From NCBI RefSeq assembly GCF_023684385.1, contig NZ_JAGSOJ010000006.1, positions 124,001 to 188,000 on the forward strand: a DNA stretch of 64,000 nt. The letters run 5' to 3'. Below are positions 43,922 through 52,314 of the stretch, one piece after another. The position numbers and the translations under genes were made by a program. The notes beneath the pieces were generated by a model. It searched no databases and was not told the origin of the DNA. It saw nothing but the letters and a program-made list of their open reading frames with translations. Origin of the DNA: Oceanirhabdus seepicola. GTDB lineage: Bacteria; Bacillota; Clostridia; Clostridiales; Clostridiaceae. Position 1 is the stretch's first letter. Each line of letters starts with the position of its first letter.

Positions 43922-45646
43922 ATGGGGTTTAAAAATGATGTTTTAGAGACATATGATTCTATACGAGGAGAAAAAACAGAATATTTTGAAAAGATACAGT
44001 TGATAGAATTATTAAAAAATAAGTATGAGATAAAAGGAAAAATTGGGGAGTTCTATTTAAAAAAATGTGTTCATGGGAATAAAGAAAAAGGAAGAGTATA
44101 TACACCACCACATATTGTAGCATATATGGTAAAAAAACATGTAAATAACTTAAGTTTTAATAAGCATAAAAATATAAAAATCTGTGATCCGTCATGTGGT
44201 GCAGGGAATTTTATATTTGAGGTTATAGCTCAGTTGATTGAATTGTTTTCAAAAGGTGAAACAATGAAACCACGATGTAAGGAGTGTGTAGTGGAATATA
44301 TTCTTAAAAACAATATCATTGGATACGATATCGATGAAGTTGCATTAGCTATATTACAAATGGATGTTTATTATAAATATAGGCATTTTATAGATAAAAT
44401 ATATAATGTAGATTATCTTCTTAATGATAAGGAAAAATATGATATAATAATTGGAAATCCTCCTTATATAGGGCATAAGAGTATATCAAAAGAATATAGA
44501 AAAATACTTAAAGAAAAATATAGTAATATTTATATGAATAAGGGTGATGTTTCATATTGTTTTTTGTACGAAGCTTTACAAAACACAACTGATAAAGGGA
44601 AAATAATATTCATAACATCTAGATATTTTATGGAGTCATTAAGTGGAGAAAAGCTTAGAGATGAGTTGTTGGAAGTAGAAGGATACATACAAATAACTGA
44701 TTTTTACGGACTTAGACCATTTAAAGGTGTGGGTATAGATCCTGTGATAATAAATATTGATAAAGAAGTAAAAAATCAGTCTCATGTTTCTGTAATAAAA
44801 CCTGAAATAGTAAATGGTGAAGTTGATAGAGAATTCACAAAAAAACTATTAAATGCTGGTGGATATTATGGAGAGTTTACTGTAGGAAAAGAAAGACTTG
44901 AAAAAAGTAAATGGATGTTAATAAATGAAGAACAGCAAAATATTATAAATAAAATAAATTGTAATAGTAATAAAACAATTGATGAAATTGCTGAATTTTA
45001 TCAAGGAATAATTACAGGGTGTGATAAAGCATTTATAATACATGATGAAAATACTGAGAAAATTGAAGAGTACCTTTTGAGAAGATGGATAAAAAATAGC
45101 TCTATTAATAAGTCAAAGATTTATAAGAGTGACAAGTGTTTAATATACTCAGATATAATAAGAGAAAAGGATATAAATGAAGGTAATGTTATTAAACATT
45201 TAAGGAAATATGAAGATAAGCTAAAAAAAAGAAGAGAGTGTATTAATGGAGTAAGAAGATGGTACGAGTTACAGTGGGGAAGAAATATAGAAATTTTTGA
45301 AGGAGAAAAAATAATATTCCCATATAAAAGTGCAAGTAATAGATTCGCAGTAGATTATGGAAGTTTCTTCAGTGCTGATATTTACTGTATTAAATTTAAA
45401 GATGAAGCATATCATTATGAAAGATTATGCAGTCTTTTCAATTCAAAATTATATGAGTTTTATATGAAGTGTGTGTGCAAAAAATTAGGAAATGATCTTT
45501 ATGAGTATTATCCAAATTCTTTGAAAAAAATAAAATTATTGAATATTTTTTTCGAGAAAGAGACTATTTCTGATGAAAAAATATATGATTATTTATCTTT
45601 AAACAAAGAGCAAATAAACATAATAGAAAATTCATGCAAATACTAA
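43922..45646 (+). CDS. CamA-like orphan N6-adenine DNA methyltransferase
   Basis: 574 residues, type IIG/Eco57I-like methyltransferase without a nuclease. SAM motif I is CDPSCGAGNFIFE (residues 89-100) and the catalytic motif IV is NPPYIGHK (179-186). The C-terminal half is a TaqI-type target-recognition domain with YQGIITGCDKAFI (~360-372) and RRECINGVRRWYELQWGR (~437-454). I recall almost the same words in CamA of Clostridioides difficile (about 577 residues, methylates CAAAAA, needed for efficient sporulation): NPPYIGHK, GIITGCDKAF, RKWYELQWGR, PYKS-NRFA-DY. No restriction gene is adjacent. The gene ends ~125 bases before spoIIAA on the same strand. ATG follows GGGGTGA by 7 bases. Recognition sequence unknown here. 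Confidence 0.85.
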   Translation: MGFKNDVLETYDSIRGEKTEYFEKIQLIELLKNKYEIKGKIGEFYLKKCVHGNKEKGRVYTPPHIVAYMVKKHVNNLSFNKHKNIKICDPSCGAGNFIFEVIAQLIELFSKGETMKPRCKECVVEYILKNNIIGYDIDEVALAILQMDVYYKYRHFIDKIYNVDYLLNDKEKYDIIIGNPPYIGHKSISKEYRKILKEKYSNIYMNKGDVSYCFLYEALQNTTDKGKIIFITSRYFMESLSGEKLRDELLEVEGYIQITDFYGLRPFKGVGIDPVIINIDKEVKNQSHVSVIKPEIVNGEVDREFTKKLLNAGGYYGEFTVGKERLEKSKWMLINEEQQNIINKINCNSNKTIDEIAEFYQGIITGCDKAFIIHDENTEKIEEYLLRRWIKNSSINKSKIYKSDKCLIYSDIIREKDINEGNVIKHLRKYEDKLKKRRECINGVRRWYELQWGRNIEIFEGEKIIFPYKSASNRFAVDYGSFFSADIYCIKFKDEAYHYERLCSLFNSKLYEFYMKCVCKKLGNDLYEYYPNSLKKIKLLNIFFEKETISDEKIYDYLSLNKEQINIIENSCKY

Positions 45647-45703
45647 TAAAAATGTATAATAAACAATAAAATGGATATAATCAAAAATAAATTACTAATA
45701 ATT

Positions 45704-45732
45704 GAAGGATTCTTGACTTTTTTAACGAATTA
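45704..45732 (+). promoter_or_regulatory. SigH-type promoter of the spoIIA operon
   Basis: GAAGGATTC, 11-bp spacer, AACGAATTA fits the Bacillus SigH consensus RnAGGAWWW-N11/12-RnnGAATWW with one mismatch. The spoIIA operon is SigH-driven in Bacillus and clostridia. The ATG of spoIIAA is 44 bases downstream. Confidence 0.8.
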
Positions 45733-45775
45733 TATAAAAGGAAATATATGTAAATAATCGATAGGGGGAGTGAAA

Positions 45776-46111
45776 ATGCATTTAGACTTTTATATAGTAA
45801 AAGATCATCTGGTTATTAAATTATTTGGTGAATTAGATCACCATAATGCTATGGAAGTGAGAACTAAGATAGATGATAAAATTGATAGAGAAAAGATTTA
45901 TAAGGTAATTATCGATTTTAGGGATGTATCATTTATGGACAGTTCAGGGTTAGGTATGTTGATAAACAGATACAAGAAGGTTATTGAACATGGTGGAGAA
46001 CTCAATATAGTTAACACCAATGAAAGAGTAGACAAAATCTTTAGTGTATCTGGAATTTACAAGATTATCAAAAAGATTGACTCTATTGAGAGTATTGTTA
46101 GTAATTTTTAG
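45776..46111 (+). CDS. spoIIAA: Anti-sigma F factor antagonist
   Basis: STAS-domain protein, 111 residues, that releases SigF from SpoIIAB in the forespore when dephosphorylated. VIKLFGELDHHNAMEVR and the phosphorylation site FMDSSGLGMLINRYK (Ser ~57) are clear. ATG 45776 follows AGGGGGAG; GTG 45770 overlaps that site. First gene of spoIIAA-AB-sigF. Confidence 0.97.
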   Translation: MHLDFYIVKDHLVIKLFGELDHHNAMEVRTKIDDKIDREKIYKVIIDFRDVSFMDSSGLGMLINRYKKVIEHGGELNIVNTNERVDKIFSVSGIYKIIKKIDSIESIVSNF

Positions 46112-46124
46112 TGGGGGGATAAAT

Positions 46125-46544
46125 ATGCAAAAGAATAGTATGAGACTAGAATTTTTAAGTAAATCAATTAATGAGGGGTTCGCACGTGTAGCTGTGGCGA
46201 GTTTTATATCAATTTTGGATCCTACAATTGATACCCTTGCTGACATTAAAACAGCAGTTTCTGAGGCTGTAACAAATAGCATTATTCATGGATATGGTCA
46301 TGAAGATGGGAAAGTAATTATCGAATGTACTATTGAGAACAGTGATATTGAAATAAAAGTTATGGATGAGGGGAATGGTATCAAAAATATTGAACTTGCT
46401 ATGGAACCATTATATACTTCTAGGCCTGATTTAGAACGATCAGGAATGGGATTTACAGTTATGGAGACATTTATGGATGAGTTAAAAGTTGAATCAGAAT
46501 ATGAAAAAGGAACATGTGTTGTAATGAGAAAACATATCAATTAG
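46125..46544 (+). CDS. spoIIAB: Anti-sigma F factor, serine kinase
   Basis: GHKL-fold kinase, 139 residues, which binds SigF and phosphorylates SpoIIAA. N box TAVSEAVTNSIIHGYG, G1 box VMDEGNGI, G2 box ERSGMGFTVME. The start is ATG 46125 after GGGGGGA; a longer frame from 46044 runs into spoIIAA in another frame and lacks a site. Confidence 0.97.
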   Translation: MQKNSMRLEFLSKSINEGFARVAVASFISILDPTIDTLADIKTAVSEAVTNSIIHGYGHEDGKVIIECTIENSDIEIKVMDEGNGIKNIELAMEPLYTSRPDLERSGMGFTVMETFMDELKVESEYEKGTCVVMRKHIN

Positions 46545-46567
46545 GAAATATGGAACGGGTGAATTAG

Positions 46568-47299
46568 ATGGACAAAAAATATAGTAATAATCTAGAACTT
46601 CTAAAAGAAGCAAAAAAGGGGAATAAAGAAGCCCTTGATAATATCGTTGAAAATAATCTTCCACTTGTGACTTCTATTTGTAAGAAATTTATAAATAGAG
46701 GTTATGAGTACGATGATTTATTTCAGATAGGGTGTATAGGTCTTGTAAAAGCTGTATCAAATTTTGATGATAGTTATGGTGTTAAATTTTCAACTTATGC
46801 TGTTCCAATGATTATGGGTGAAATAAAGAGATTCTTCCGTGATGATGGAATAATAAAGGTTAGTAGAAGTGTTAAAAAGCAAGCAAGGCAGTTACATTAT
46901 GATAGAGAAACCCTAACTAATGAACTAGAGCGTGATCCAACAGTAAAAGAGTTGTCCGAATATTCTGGAATTCCTAGAGAAGAAGTTATCGTTGCACTTG
47001 AATCTAGTGCTGGTATGAATTATTTGTACGACACAATACATCAAGATGATGGGTCACCAGTACTTCTCATTGATAAAATTGCAAATAAGAAAGATAATAG
47101 TGTTAAATTAATTGACAAAATTGCTTTAAAAGAAGCAATAAGGCAATTAGATTCGAGAGGAAGACAGGTAATAATATTAAGGTACTTTAAAGATAAAACG
47201 CAAGTACAAGTTGCAAAGAAGTTAGGGATAAGTCAAGTTCAGGTATCAAGAATTGAAAAGAAAGTTCTCGGTCAAATAAAAGAAAAAATAAGTGGATAA
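46568..47299 (+). CDS. sigF: RNA polymerase sporulation sigma factor SigF
   Basis: Forespore-specific sigma factor, 243 residues. Region 2 is YDDLFQIGCIGLVKAVSNFD and FSTYAVPMIMGEIKRFFRDDG, region 3 ELERDPTVKELSEYSGI, region 4 YFKDKTQVQVAKKLGISQVQ. Third gene of the operon, with spoVAC following after 90 bases. No terminator separates them, so readthrough is possible. Confidence 0.97.
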   Translation: MDKKYSNNLELLKEAKKGNKEALDNIVENNLPLVTSICKKFINRGYEYDDLFQIGCIGLVKAVSNFDDSYGVKFSTYAVPMIMGEIKRFFRDDGIIKVSRSVKKQARQLHYDRETLTNELERDPTVKELSEYSGIPREEVIVALESSAGMNYLYDTIHQDDGSPVLLIDKIANKKDNSVKLIDKIALKEAIRQLDSRGRQVIILRYFKDKTQVQVAKKLGISQVQVSRIEKKVLGQIKEKISG

Positions 47300-47389
47300 A
47301 ATCTGCTTGCTTTTTTCTTTTATTTTTTTTATTATTTTCTTGAAAATTACACAAAATAATAGAAAGTAGTAAAAGCGGAGGTGTACACT

Positions 47390-47845
47390 GTGAAAGATGA
47401 AATACTTAAAGAATCATATAGGAAGCATAATGATGTAAGTAAACCTAAACCAAATTTGGTTTCCCACTGTATTAAGGCATTCATTGTAGGAGGGTTATTT
47501 TGTGTTCTAGCACAATTAATCAATGATATTTACCTTATGATAAACATTTCAGAAGAGAATGTAGGGTTACTAGTTACAATTACAATGGTGTTTATAGGTG
47601 CGCTACTTACTGGAATAGGTATTTATGATAAAATAGGAGAATTCGCAGGAGCGGGCTCTATAGTGCCTATTACTGGATTTGCAAATTCAATTGTATCTCC
47701 TGCAATGGAATTCAAGAAAGAGGGTTTTGTTTTTGGTGTTGGAGCAAAAATGTTTACAATTGCAGGACCTGTACTTATTTATGGTATAAGTTCATCTGTA
47801 CTTTTAGGAATTATATATTATTTTACTAAACTTTTAGGTTCATGA
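47390..47845 (+). CDS. spoVAC: Stage V sporulation protein AC
   Basis: Membrane component of the SpoVA channel that moves calcium-dipicolinate into and out of the spore. About 151 residues, 4-5 helices. Family words are HCIKAFIVGGLFCVLAQ, GALLTGIGIYDKIGEFAGAG and VPITGFANSIVSPAMEFKKEG. The GTG at 47390 follows GGAGGTG. The last two codons and TGA stop are encoded by R2 copy 5. No clear SigG promoter was found in the 90 bases upstream. Confidence 0.94.
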   Translation: MKDEILKESYRKHNDVSKPKPNLVSHCIKAFIVGGLFCVLAQLINDIYLMINISEENVGLLVTITMVFIGALLTGIGIYDKIGEFAGAGSIVPITGFANSIVSPAMEFKKEGFVFGVGAKMFTIAGPVLIYGISSSVLLGIIYYFTKLLGS

Positions 47846-47995
47846 AAAAAATAAACAAGTCAGATTGCGAAGTAATTTTGAGTATTTTCTAGGAACTTAA
47901 TCACGCGCATACTGACTGTATGTGAGTGATTGAGTAACGACGAAAATAGGCAAAAGGACGAGTAAGATGACTAGTTTATTTTTTGAATGTACCTT
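47836..47995 (+). repeat. R2 MITE-like repeat, copy 5 (long, inside spoVA)
   Basis: Left end AGGTTCATGAAAAAAATAAA, then CAAGTCAGATTGCGAAGT (the AAGTCA-GATGCG word of copy 1); right end TTTATTTTTTGAATGTACCT. The interior hairpin is TCACGCGCATACTGAC with GTATGTGAGTGA. About 160 bp, between spoVAC and spoVAD, so it is transcribed in the sporulating forespore. Confidence 0.75.
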
Positions 47996-48019
47996 AAAAT
48001 TAAGAAAAGCGGTGAGAAC

Positions 48020-49033
48020 GTGAAAAATCATATTGGAAAACAAAGTATTATTCTTCGTAATAAACCTAGTATTATTTCAACATACAGTACTGTTGGTCCT
48101 AAAGAAGGAGCAGGTCCACTGGGGAAATATTTTAATTCTGTATTAAATGATGATATGGACGGGCAGATGTCATATGAAATGGCAGAAAGTCATATAAGCC
48201 ATACTACAATAATGAAATGTATAAATGGAGTAGGATTAGAGGACAAAGATATTGATTACATATGTGGTGGGGATCTCTTAAATCAATTGACTGCTACTAC
48301 ATTTGCATCAAGAGATTTTGATATTCCACTTATTGGGCTTTATGGAGCGTGCTCTACAATGACTTTAGCTTTATGTGTAGCTAGTATACTTATAGATGGT
48401 GGATATGGATCATATGCAATAGCTGAGGCTTCATCTCATTTTTCATCAGCTGAGAGGCAGTTTAGAGCTCCTTTAGAAATGGGAGGACAAAGAAGTCCTA
48501 CTGCTCAATGGACTGTTACAGGGTCAGGGGCTATGCTTCTAGGTATGGGAAATGGGCATCCCAAAGTTACCCATGTAACATTTGGTCAGGTAAAAGATTT
48601 TGGGGAAAAAGATCCTACTAATATGGGAGGTGCTATGGCACCAGCAGCTGTGCACACAATAAAAACTCATTTTGAAGACACAGGATTTCTCCCTAAAGAT
48701 TATGATATCATCGCTACAGGTGATTTAGGGATTGTCGGACGGAAAATTACTGAGGAAATGCTTCTTGATCTAGGGTATGATGTTAGGGATATTTATATGG
48801 ATTGTGGAGAGAGTATATTTGATATTGAAGATCAGAAAGTTAATTGTGGAGGGAGTGGTGCAGGGTGCTCAGCCGTTGTGGCTAGCAGTTATTTATATGA
48901 AAAATTAAAAAATAAAACTGTAAAACGTATACTTCTTGTATCAACAGGAGCATTGTTAAGTACTACTACTTCACTACAAGGAGAGAGTATACCTGGAATA
49001 GCACATGCTATCACTATAGAAAGCGAGGATTAA
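48020..49033 (+). CDS. spoVAD: Stage V sporulation protein AD
   Basis: Thiolase-fold soluble component of SpoVA, binds dipicolinate. 337 residues. Typical words are KQSIILRNKPSIISTYSTVGPKEG, LIGLYGACSTMTLAL, AEASSHFSSAERQFRAPLEMG, RSPTAQWTVTGSGAMLL and CGGSGAGCSAVV. The GTG at 48020, 7 bases after GGTGAG, is chosen; an in-frame ATG at 47987 lies in the right end of R2 copy 5 and would add 11 unrelated residues. Confidence 0.94.
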   Translation: MKNHIGKQSIILRNKPSIISTYSTVGPKEGAGPLGKYFNSVLNDDMDGQMSYEMAESHISHTTIMKCINGVGLEDKDIDYICGGDLLNQLTATTFASRDFDIPLIGLYGACSTMTLALCVASILIDGGYGSYAIAEASSHFSSAERQFRAPLEMGGQRSPTAQWTVTGSGAMLLGMGNGHPKVTHVTFGQVKDFGEKDPTNMGGAMAPAAVHTIKTHFEDTGFLPKDYDIIATGDLGIVGRKITEEMLLDLGYDVRDIYMDCGESIFDIEDQKVNCGGSGAGCSAVVASSYLYEKLKNKTVKRILLVSTGALLSTTTSLQGESIPGIAHAITIESED

Positions 49034-49034
49034 T

Positions 49035-49394
49035 ATGTATAATTATATAGCTTCCTTCCTTGTTGGAGGAACAATATGTGTTATTGCACAAATATTAATG
49101 GATAAAACTAGTTTAACACCAGCGAGAATATTAGTATCATTTGTAACTATTGGAGTTATACTTGGTGGCGTTGGAATATATGGGAAAATTGTTGAGGTAG
49201 GGAAATTTGGAGCTACATTACCTTTGCCGGGATTTGGATTTACGCTTGCTAAAGGGGTTATGGAAGAAGTTGATAAAGTTGGACTAATTGGTGCTTTTAC
49301 TGGAGGGATTAAAGGAAGTGCTGGAGGTATAACGGCAGCTATAGTGTTTGGTTATATTATGGCGTTGATGTTTAATTCAAAAACTAAATATTAA
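49035..49394 (+). CDS. spoVAE: Stage V sporulation protein AE (SpoVAEB type)
   Basis: 119 residues, about four helices, the small membrane partner of SpoVAC. SFLVGGTICVIAQILMD, GGVGIYGKIVEVGKFGATLPLPG and GLIGAFTGGIKGSAGGITAAI are conserved. It follows spoVAD by one base. A strong terminator ends the operon. Confidence 0.94.
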   Translation: MYNYIASFLVGGTICVIAQILMDKTSLTPARILVSFVTIGVILGGVGIYGKIVEVGKFGATLPLPGFGFTLAKGVMEEVDKVGLIGAFTGGIKGSAGGITAAIVFGYIMALMFNSKTKY

Positions 49395-49402
49395 TAGATT
49401 CA

Positions 49403-49438
49403 AATAGCGAGAAGTATAAAACTTCTCGCTATTTTTTT
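49403..49438. terminator. Terminator between convergent spoVAE and the PBP gene
   Basis: ATAGCGAGAAGT / ACTTCTCGCTAT with loop ATAAA, a T-run on the plus side and a shorter A-run in the left arm. Ends spoVA; possibly bidirectional. Confidence 0.9.
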
Positions 49439-52133
49439 AATCAATATTATTTTCAGTACTATTATCAACTTCAGTATCATCATCTATATCTGAAGTGCTG
49501 TTATTGTTCAATTCATTTGGATTTCCAATATCATTTGGGTTTCCAATATCATTTATGCTTTCTGAGTCGTTATCTTTTTCATCATCTTTTTTTCTATCAG
49601 GACCCCATAGGTCTAAGATTCGCTTAAGGTCTTCATCCATAGGTTCTTCCTCAGTTGGAGCAACATACTTTTGATCTAAAAGAGTGTATGGTTCTTTATC
49701 AGGTCCAGTAAATGGAAGGGATTCTCTTTTAATATAGACCTTTTCTATTATGTCAATAGGAGCAGTGTATTCAGTTACTAGATAATCTTTACCATCTTTA
49801 GTAACTACCTCTACTAATTCATGAACATTGTCGTGCTCAGTTGGTACTGTTCCATCAATGAATAATTCTTCGTAAATTCTATTTTTACGAGGATCCTTGG
49901 ATGTCAACTCTGATGGTAGAGTACCAGAATCCTTTGAAATCTTAGCCTTTTTAATTCTATTAGGCATTTCGACAGCCGCTTTGTTTTCAAGTCCCTCATG
50001 AATTGGTTGCATTATTTTATTCCAGATTCCTGCAACGCTATTGCTTCCAAAATAATTTCCAGATTTATATTGAATCTGAGAATAATCATCGTTTCCAACC
50101 CAAACGGAACAAGAGTAATAAGGAGTAAAACCTGTAAACCATAAATCTTTACGATCAGCTGAAGTTCCAGTTTTACCTCTGGTATCCATACCACTTAACA
50201 TAGCTCTCGTACCTGTACCTACACCAGGAGTAGTAACTGGTTCTTTAAGAAGATCATACATTATATATGAAGCTTCAGGAGAGAGTATTTTTCTAGTTGA
50301 TCTTTCAGGTTCAAGAATAATCTCACCATTATTATCCACAACCTTTGAATAAACTAAAGGTGAAGTCGTAACTCCATTGTTACCAAAAGCACCGTATGCA
50401 CTTGCAAGAATTAATGGATTAGCTCCAGAAGTACCGCCTTCTACAGTTAACTGACCAAGTGCAAGAGAAGCAATACTATTTTCATCAACAGTATTAATTT
50501 TGAGACCGAATTTTCTTCCATACTCAGCTGAAGTTGATAATCCAACTTTATCAACAACTTTTAAAGCTACTGTATTTTTGGATTCTTTTAAACCATAACG
50601 CATATTTAAATATCCAGAATATTTATTAGGTGCATTACGAGGATACTGAGCAATTTTTCCACGTTTCCAAGTGTTAGATACGTTATATTTTTTTCTTGTT
50701 TCTTCATCAAGAGGAGAATCTTCAATTATCGTTCCTGCTGTAAGCTTCTTAGTATCAATTGCAGGACCGTAAACTGTAAGGGGTTTAATAGTAGATCCTG
50801 GAGCTCTTAAGAAGTCAGTAGATGCTGCTCTGTTATAAGAAAGTGGGTCTTGATCACCACGTCCACCGATTATTACTTTAACTTCACCAGTTCTATAATC
50901 CATTACAACTGTTGATGCTTGCAAATCTTGTTGAACTGGGGTTAGATCACTATTTCTTGGGAATAGATAATCAGAAGCTTTAGTTTTGTCGCTACTTAGT
51001 TCATCATTTAATATACTCTGAGTATTATCTTGCCATTCTTTATTCATTGTAGTGTATATTTTTAAGCCGCCGTTTGCTAAAAGATTGTATATTTCATCCT
51101 GGCTTTTCCCTTGCTTTTTGAAATCTTCAGTAACAGTATCGATAACTTTTCTTGAGAACCATTCGTATTGCATCTCGTTATATACACCGGTACTGAAATC
51201 AAATGTAACTGCAACTGTATCGTCTTTGATTTTGTCTTTTGTAGCTATATCATATTCTTCTTGAGTTATGCTACCTAATTCTAACATCTTATTAAGAACT
51301 GCTAGGGTTCTTTGAGAATAGAATGTATTTGAACCATTTGTTGCTGAATTATGAGCTAAACTATAAGACTTTGATGGGTTTTGAGCCGCACTAGCAATAA
51401 ATGCACATTCAACAAGATCTAACTCGCTTAGTTCTTTACTGAAGTATTGATTAGCAGCTGACTTTATACCATAAGCTTTTCCACCAAGTGGAAGCGTGTT
51501 TAAATATGCTTCTAATATTTTTTTCTTAGAAAGCTCATCATCTAACTGCCAAGCAAGATACATTTCCTGAACTTTTCTTTCGATATTTATTCTATCTTCA
51601 AGTGAACTTTGTAGAAACATTCTTTGCTTAACAAGTTGTTGAGGTATTGTAGAAGCTCCTTGAAAGCTACCATATGGTTTGCCAGTTATTTTATTAAATA
51701 AAGATTTAACATTACTTTTCATAGCACCTGCAAAACGGTACCAATCAATGCCGTGATGATCGAAAAAACGTTCATCTTCAATAGCAATAAATACGTTTTG
51801 TAAATTAATAGGTACTTGATTGATAGATACATTCTCTCTACTCTTAAGTGTTATGTATTCATCAATTAAATTTCCTTCATCATCATAAAACTTAGCTGGT
51901 TCATCAAGCTTAAGTATTTTCTCAACATTTAATGGAGGAGCTGTTTTTATCATTGCCAGTCCTACACCAGCCATTGCTACGCCTGAAACTAAAATTAATA
52001 TTAAAAGTGTAATTAAAGTTACTTTGATAACTTTTTTGTATCCACCACTTTTTTTCTTATTATTCTTTTTACCATTTGAAGAGTGATTTTTAATATCACT
52101 GTTTTTACCCTTAGGTTTCTTAGTATTTCTCAT
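49437..52133 (-). CDS. Class A penicillin-binding protein (PBP1A family)
   Basis: Bifunctional peptidoglycan glycosyltransferase/transpeptidase, ~898 residues. Basic Ser/Lys-rich cytoplasmic tail, one transmembrane segment (~residues 38-60), GT51 domain (AIEDERFFDHHGIDWYRFAG, GASTIPQQLVKQ), then transpeptidase with catalytic SxxK in PGSTIKPL, SKN in KESKNTVALK, and RGKTGTSAD. A C-terminal OB/FN-like part is followed by an Asn/Asp-rich tail with a repeated IGNPND hexapeptide (DNA repeat at 49511-49552). The start at 52133 follows AAGGAGG; an upstream in-frame ATG would add 15 unlikely residues. Whether it acts in growth or sporulation is unclear. Confidence 0.93.
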   Translation of the reverse strand: MRNTKKPKGKNSDIKNHSSNGKKNNKKKSGGYKKVIKVTLITLLILILVSGVAMAGVGLAMIKTAPPLNVEKILKLDEPAKFYDDEGNLIDEYITLKSRENVSINQVPINLQNVFIAIEDERFFDHHGIDWYRFAGAMKSNVKSLFNKITGKPYGSFQGASTIPQQLVKQRMFLQSSLEDRINIERKVQEMYLAWQLDDELSKKKILEAYLNTLPLGGKAYGIKSAANQYFSKELSELDLVECAFIASAAQNPSKSYSLAHNSATNGSNTFYSQRTLAVLNKMLELGSITQEEYDIATKDKIKDDTVAVTFDFSTGVYNEMQYEWFSRKVIDTVTEDFKKQGKSQDEIYNLLANGGLKIYTTMNKEWQDNTQSILNDELSSDKTKASDYLFPRNSDLTPVQQDLQASTVVMDYRTGEVKVIIGGRGDQDPLSYNRAASTDFLRAPGSTIKPLTVYGPAIDTKKLTAGTIIEDSPLDEETRKKYNVSNTWKRGKIAQYPRNAPNKYSGYLNMRYGLKESKNTVALKVVDKVGLSTSAEYGRKFGLKINTVDENSIASLALGQLTVEGGTSGANPLILASAYGAFGNNGVTTSPLVYSKVVDNNGEIILEPERSTRKILSPEASYIMYDLLKEPVTTPGVGTGTRAMLSGMDTRGKTGTSADRKDLWFTGFTPYYSCSVWVGNDDYSQIQYKSGNYFGSNSVAGIWNKIMQPIHEGLENKAAVEMPNRIKKAKISKDSGTLPSELTSKDPRKNRIYEELFIDGTVPTEHDNVHELVEVVTKDGKDYLVTEYTAPIDIIEKVYIKRESLPFTGPDKEPYTLLDQKYVAPTEEEPMDEDLKRILDLWGPDRKKDDEKDNDSESINDIGNPNDIGNPNELNNNSTSDIDDDTEVDNSTENNID

Positions 52134-52314
52134 AAGAACCTCCTTATTTTTTAAGACAATATAGCAGCATAAAATCAATATACAGAATTATTATATCATA
52201 AATATCAATAGGGGTATAATTTCAAAGATTAATATATTGTTAATATTAAACTTATATCAATATTTTGGTCTTTTCGAACATACATTATACAAAAACAGGA
52301 ATTAAGGTGGGGCT

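Noticed and set aside
43922..45646. Restriction-modification system
   Set aside because: No nuclease domain in the protein and no adjacent restriction gene; the similarity is to the orphan CamA type.
45713..45738. Sigma-A promoter (TTGACT with TATATA/TATAAA) upstream of spoIIAA
   Set aside because: The spacer is only 12-14 bp. The SigH elements overlapping it have correct spacing and fit known spoIIA control.
47987..48019. ATG 11 codons upstream as the spoVAD start
   Set aside because: It is within R2 copy 5, lacks a ribosome binding site, and adds residues unlike the family; GTG 48020 has a site.
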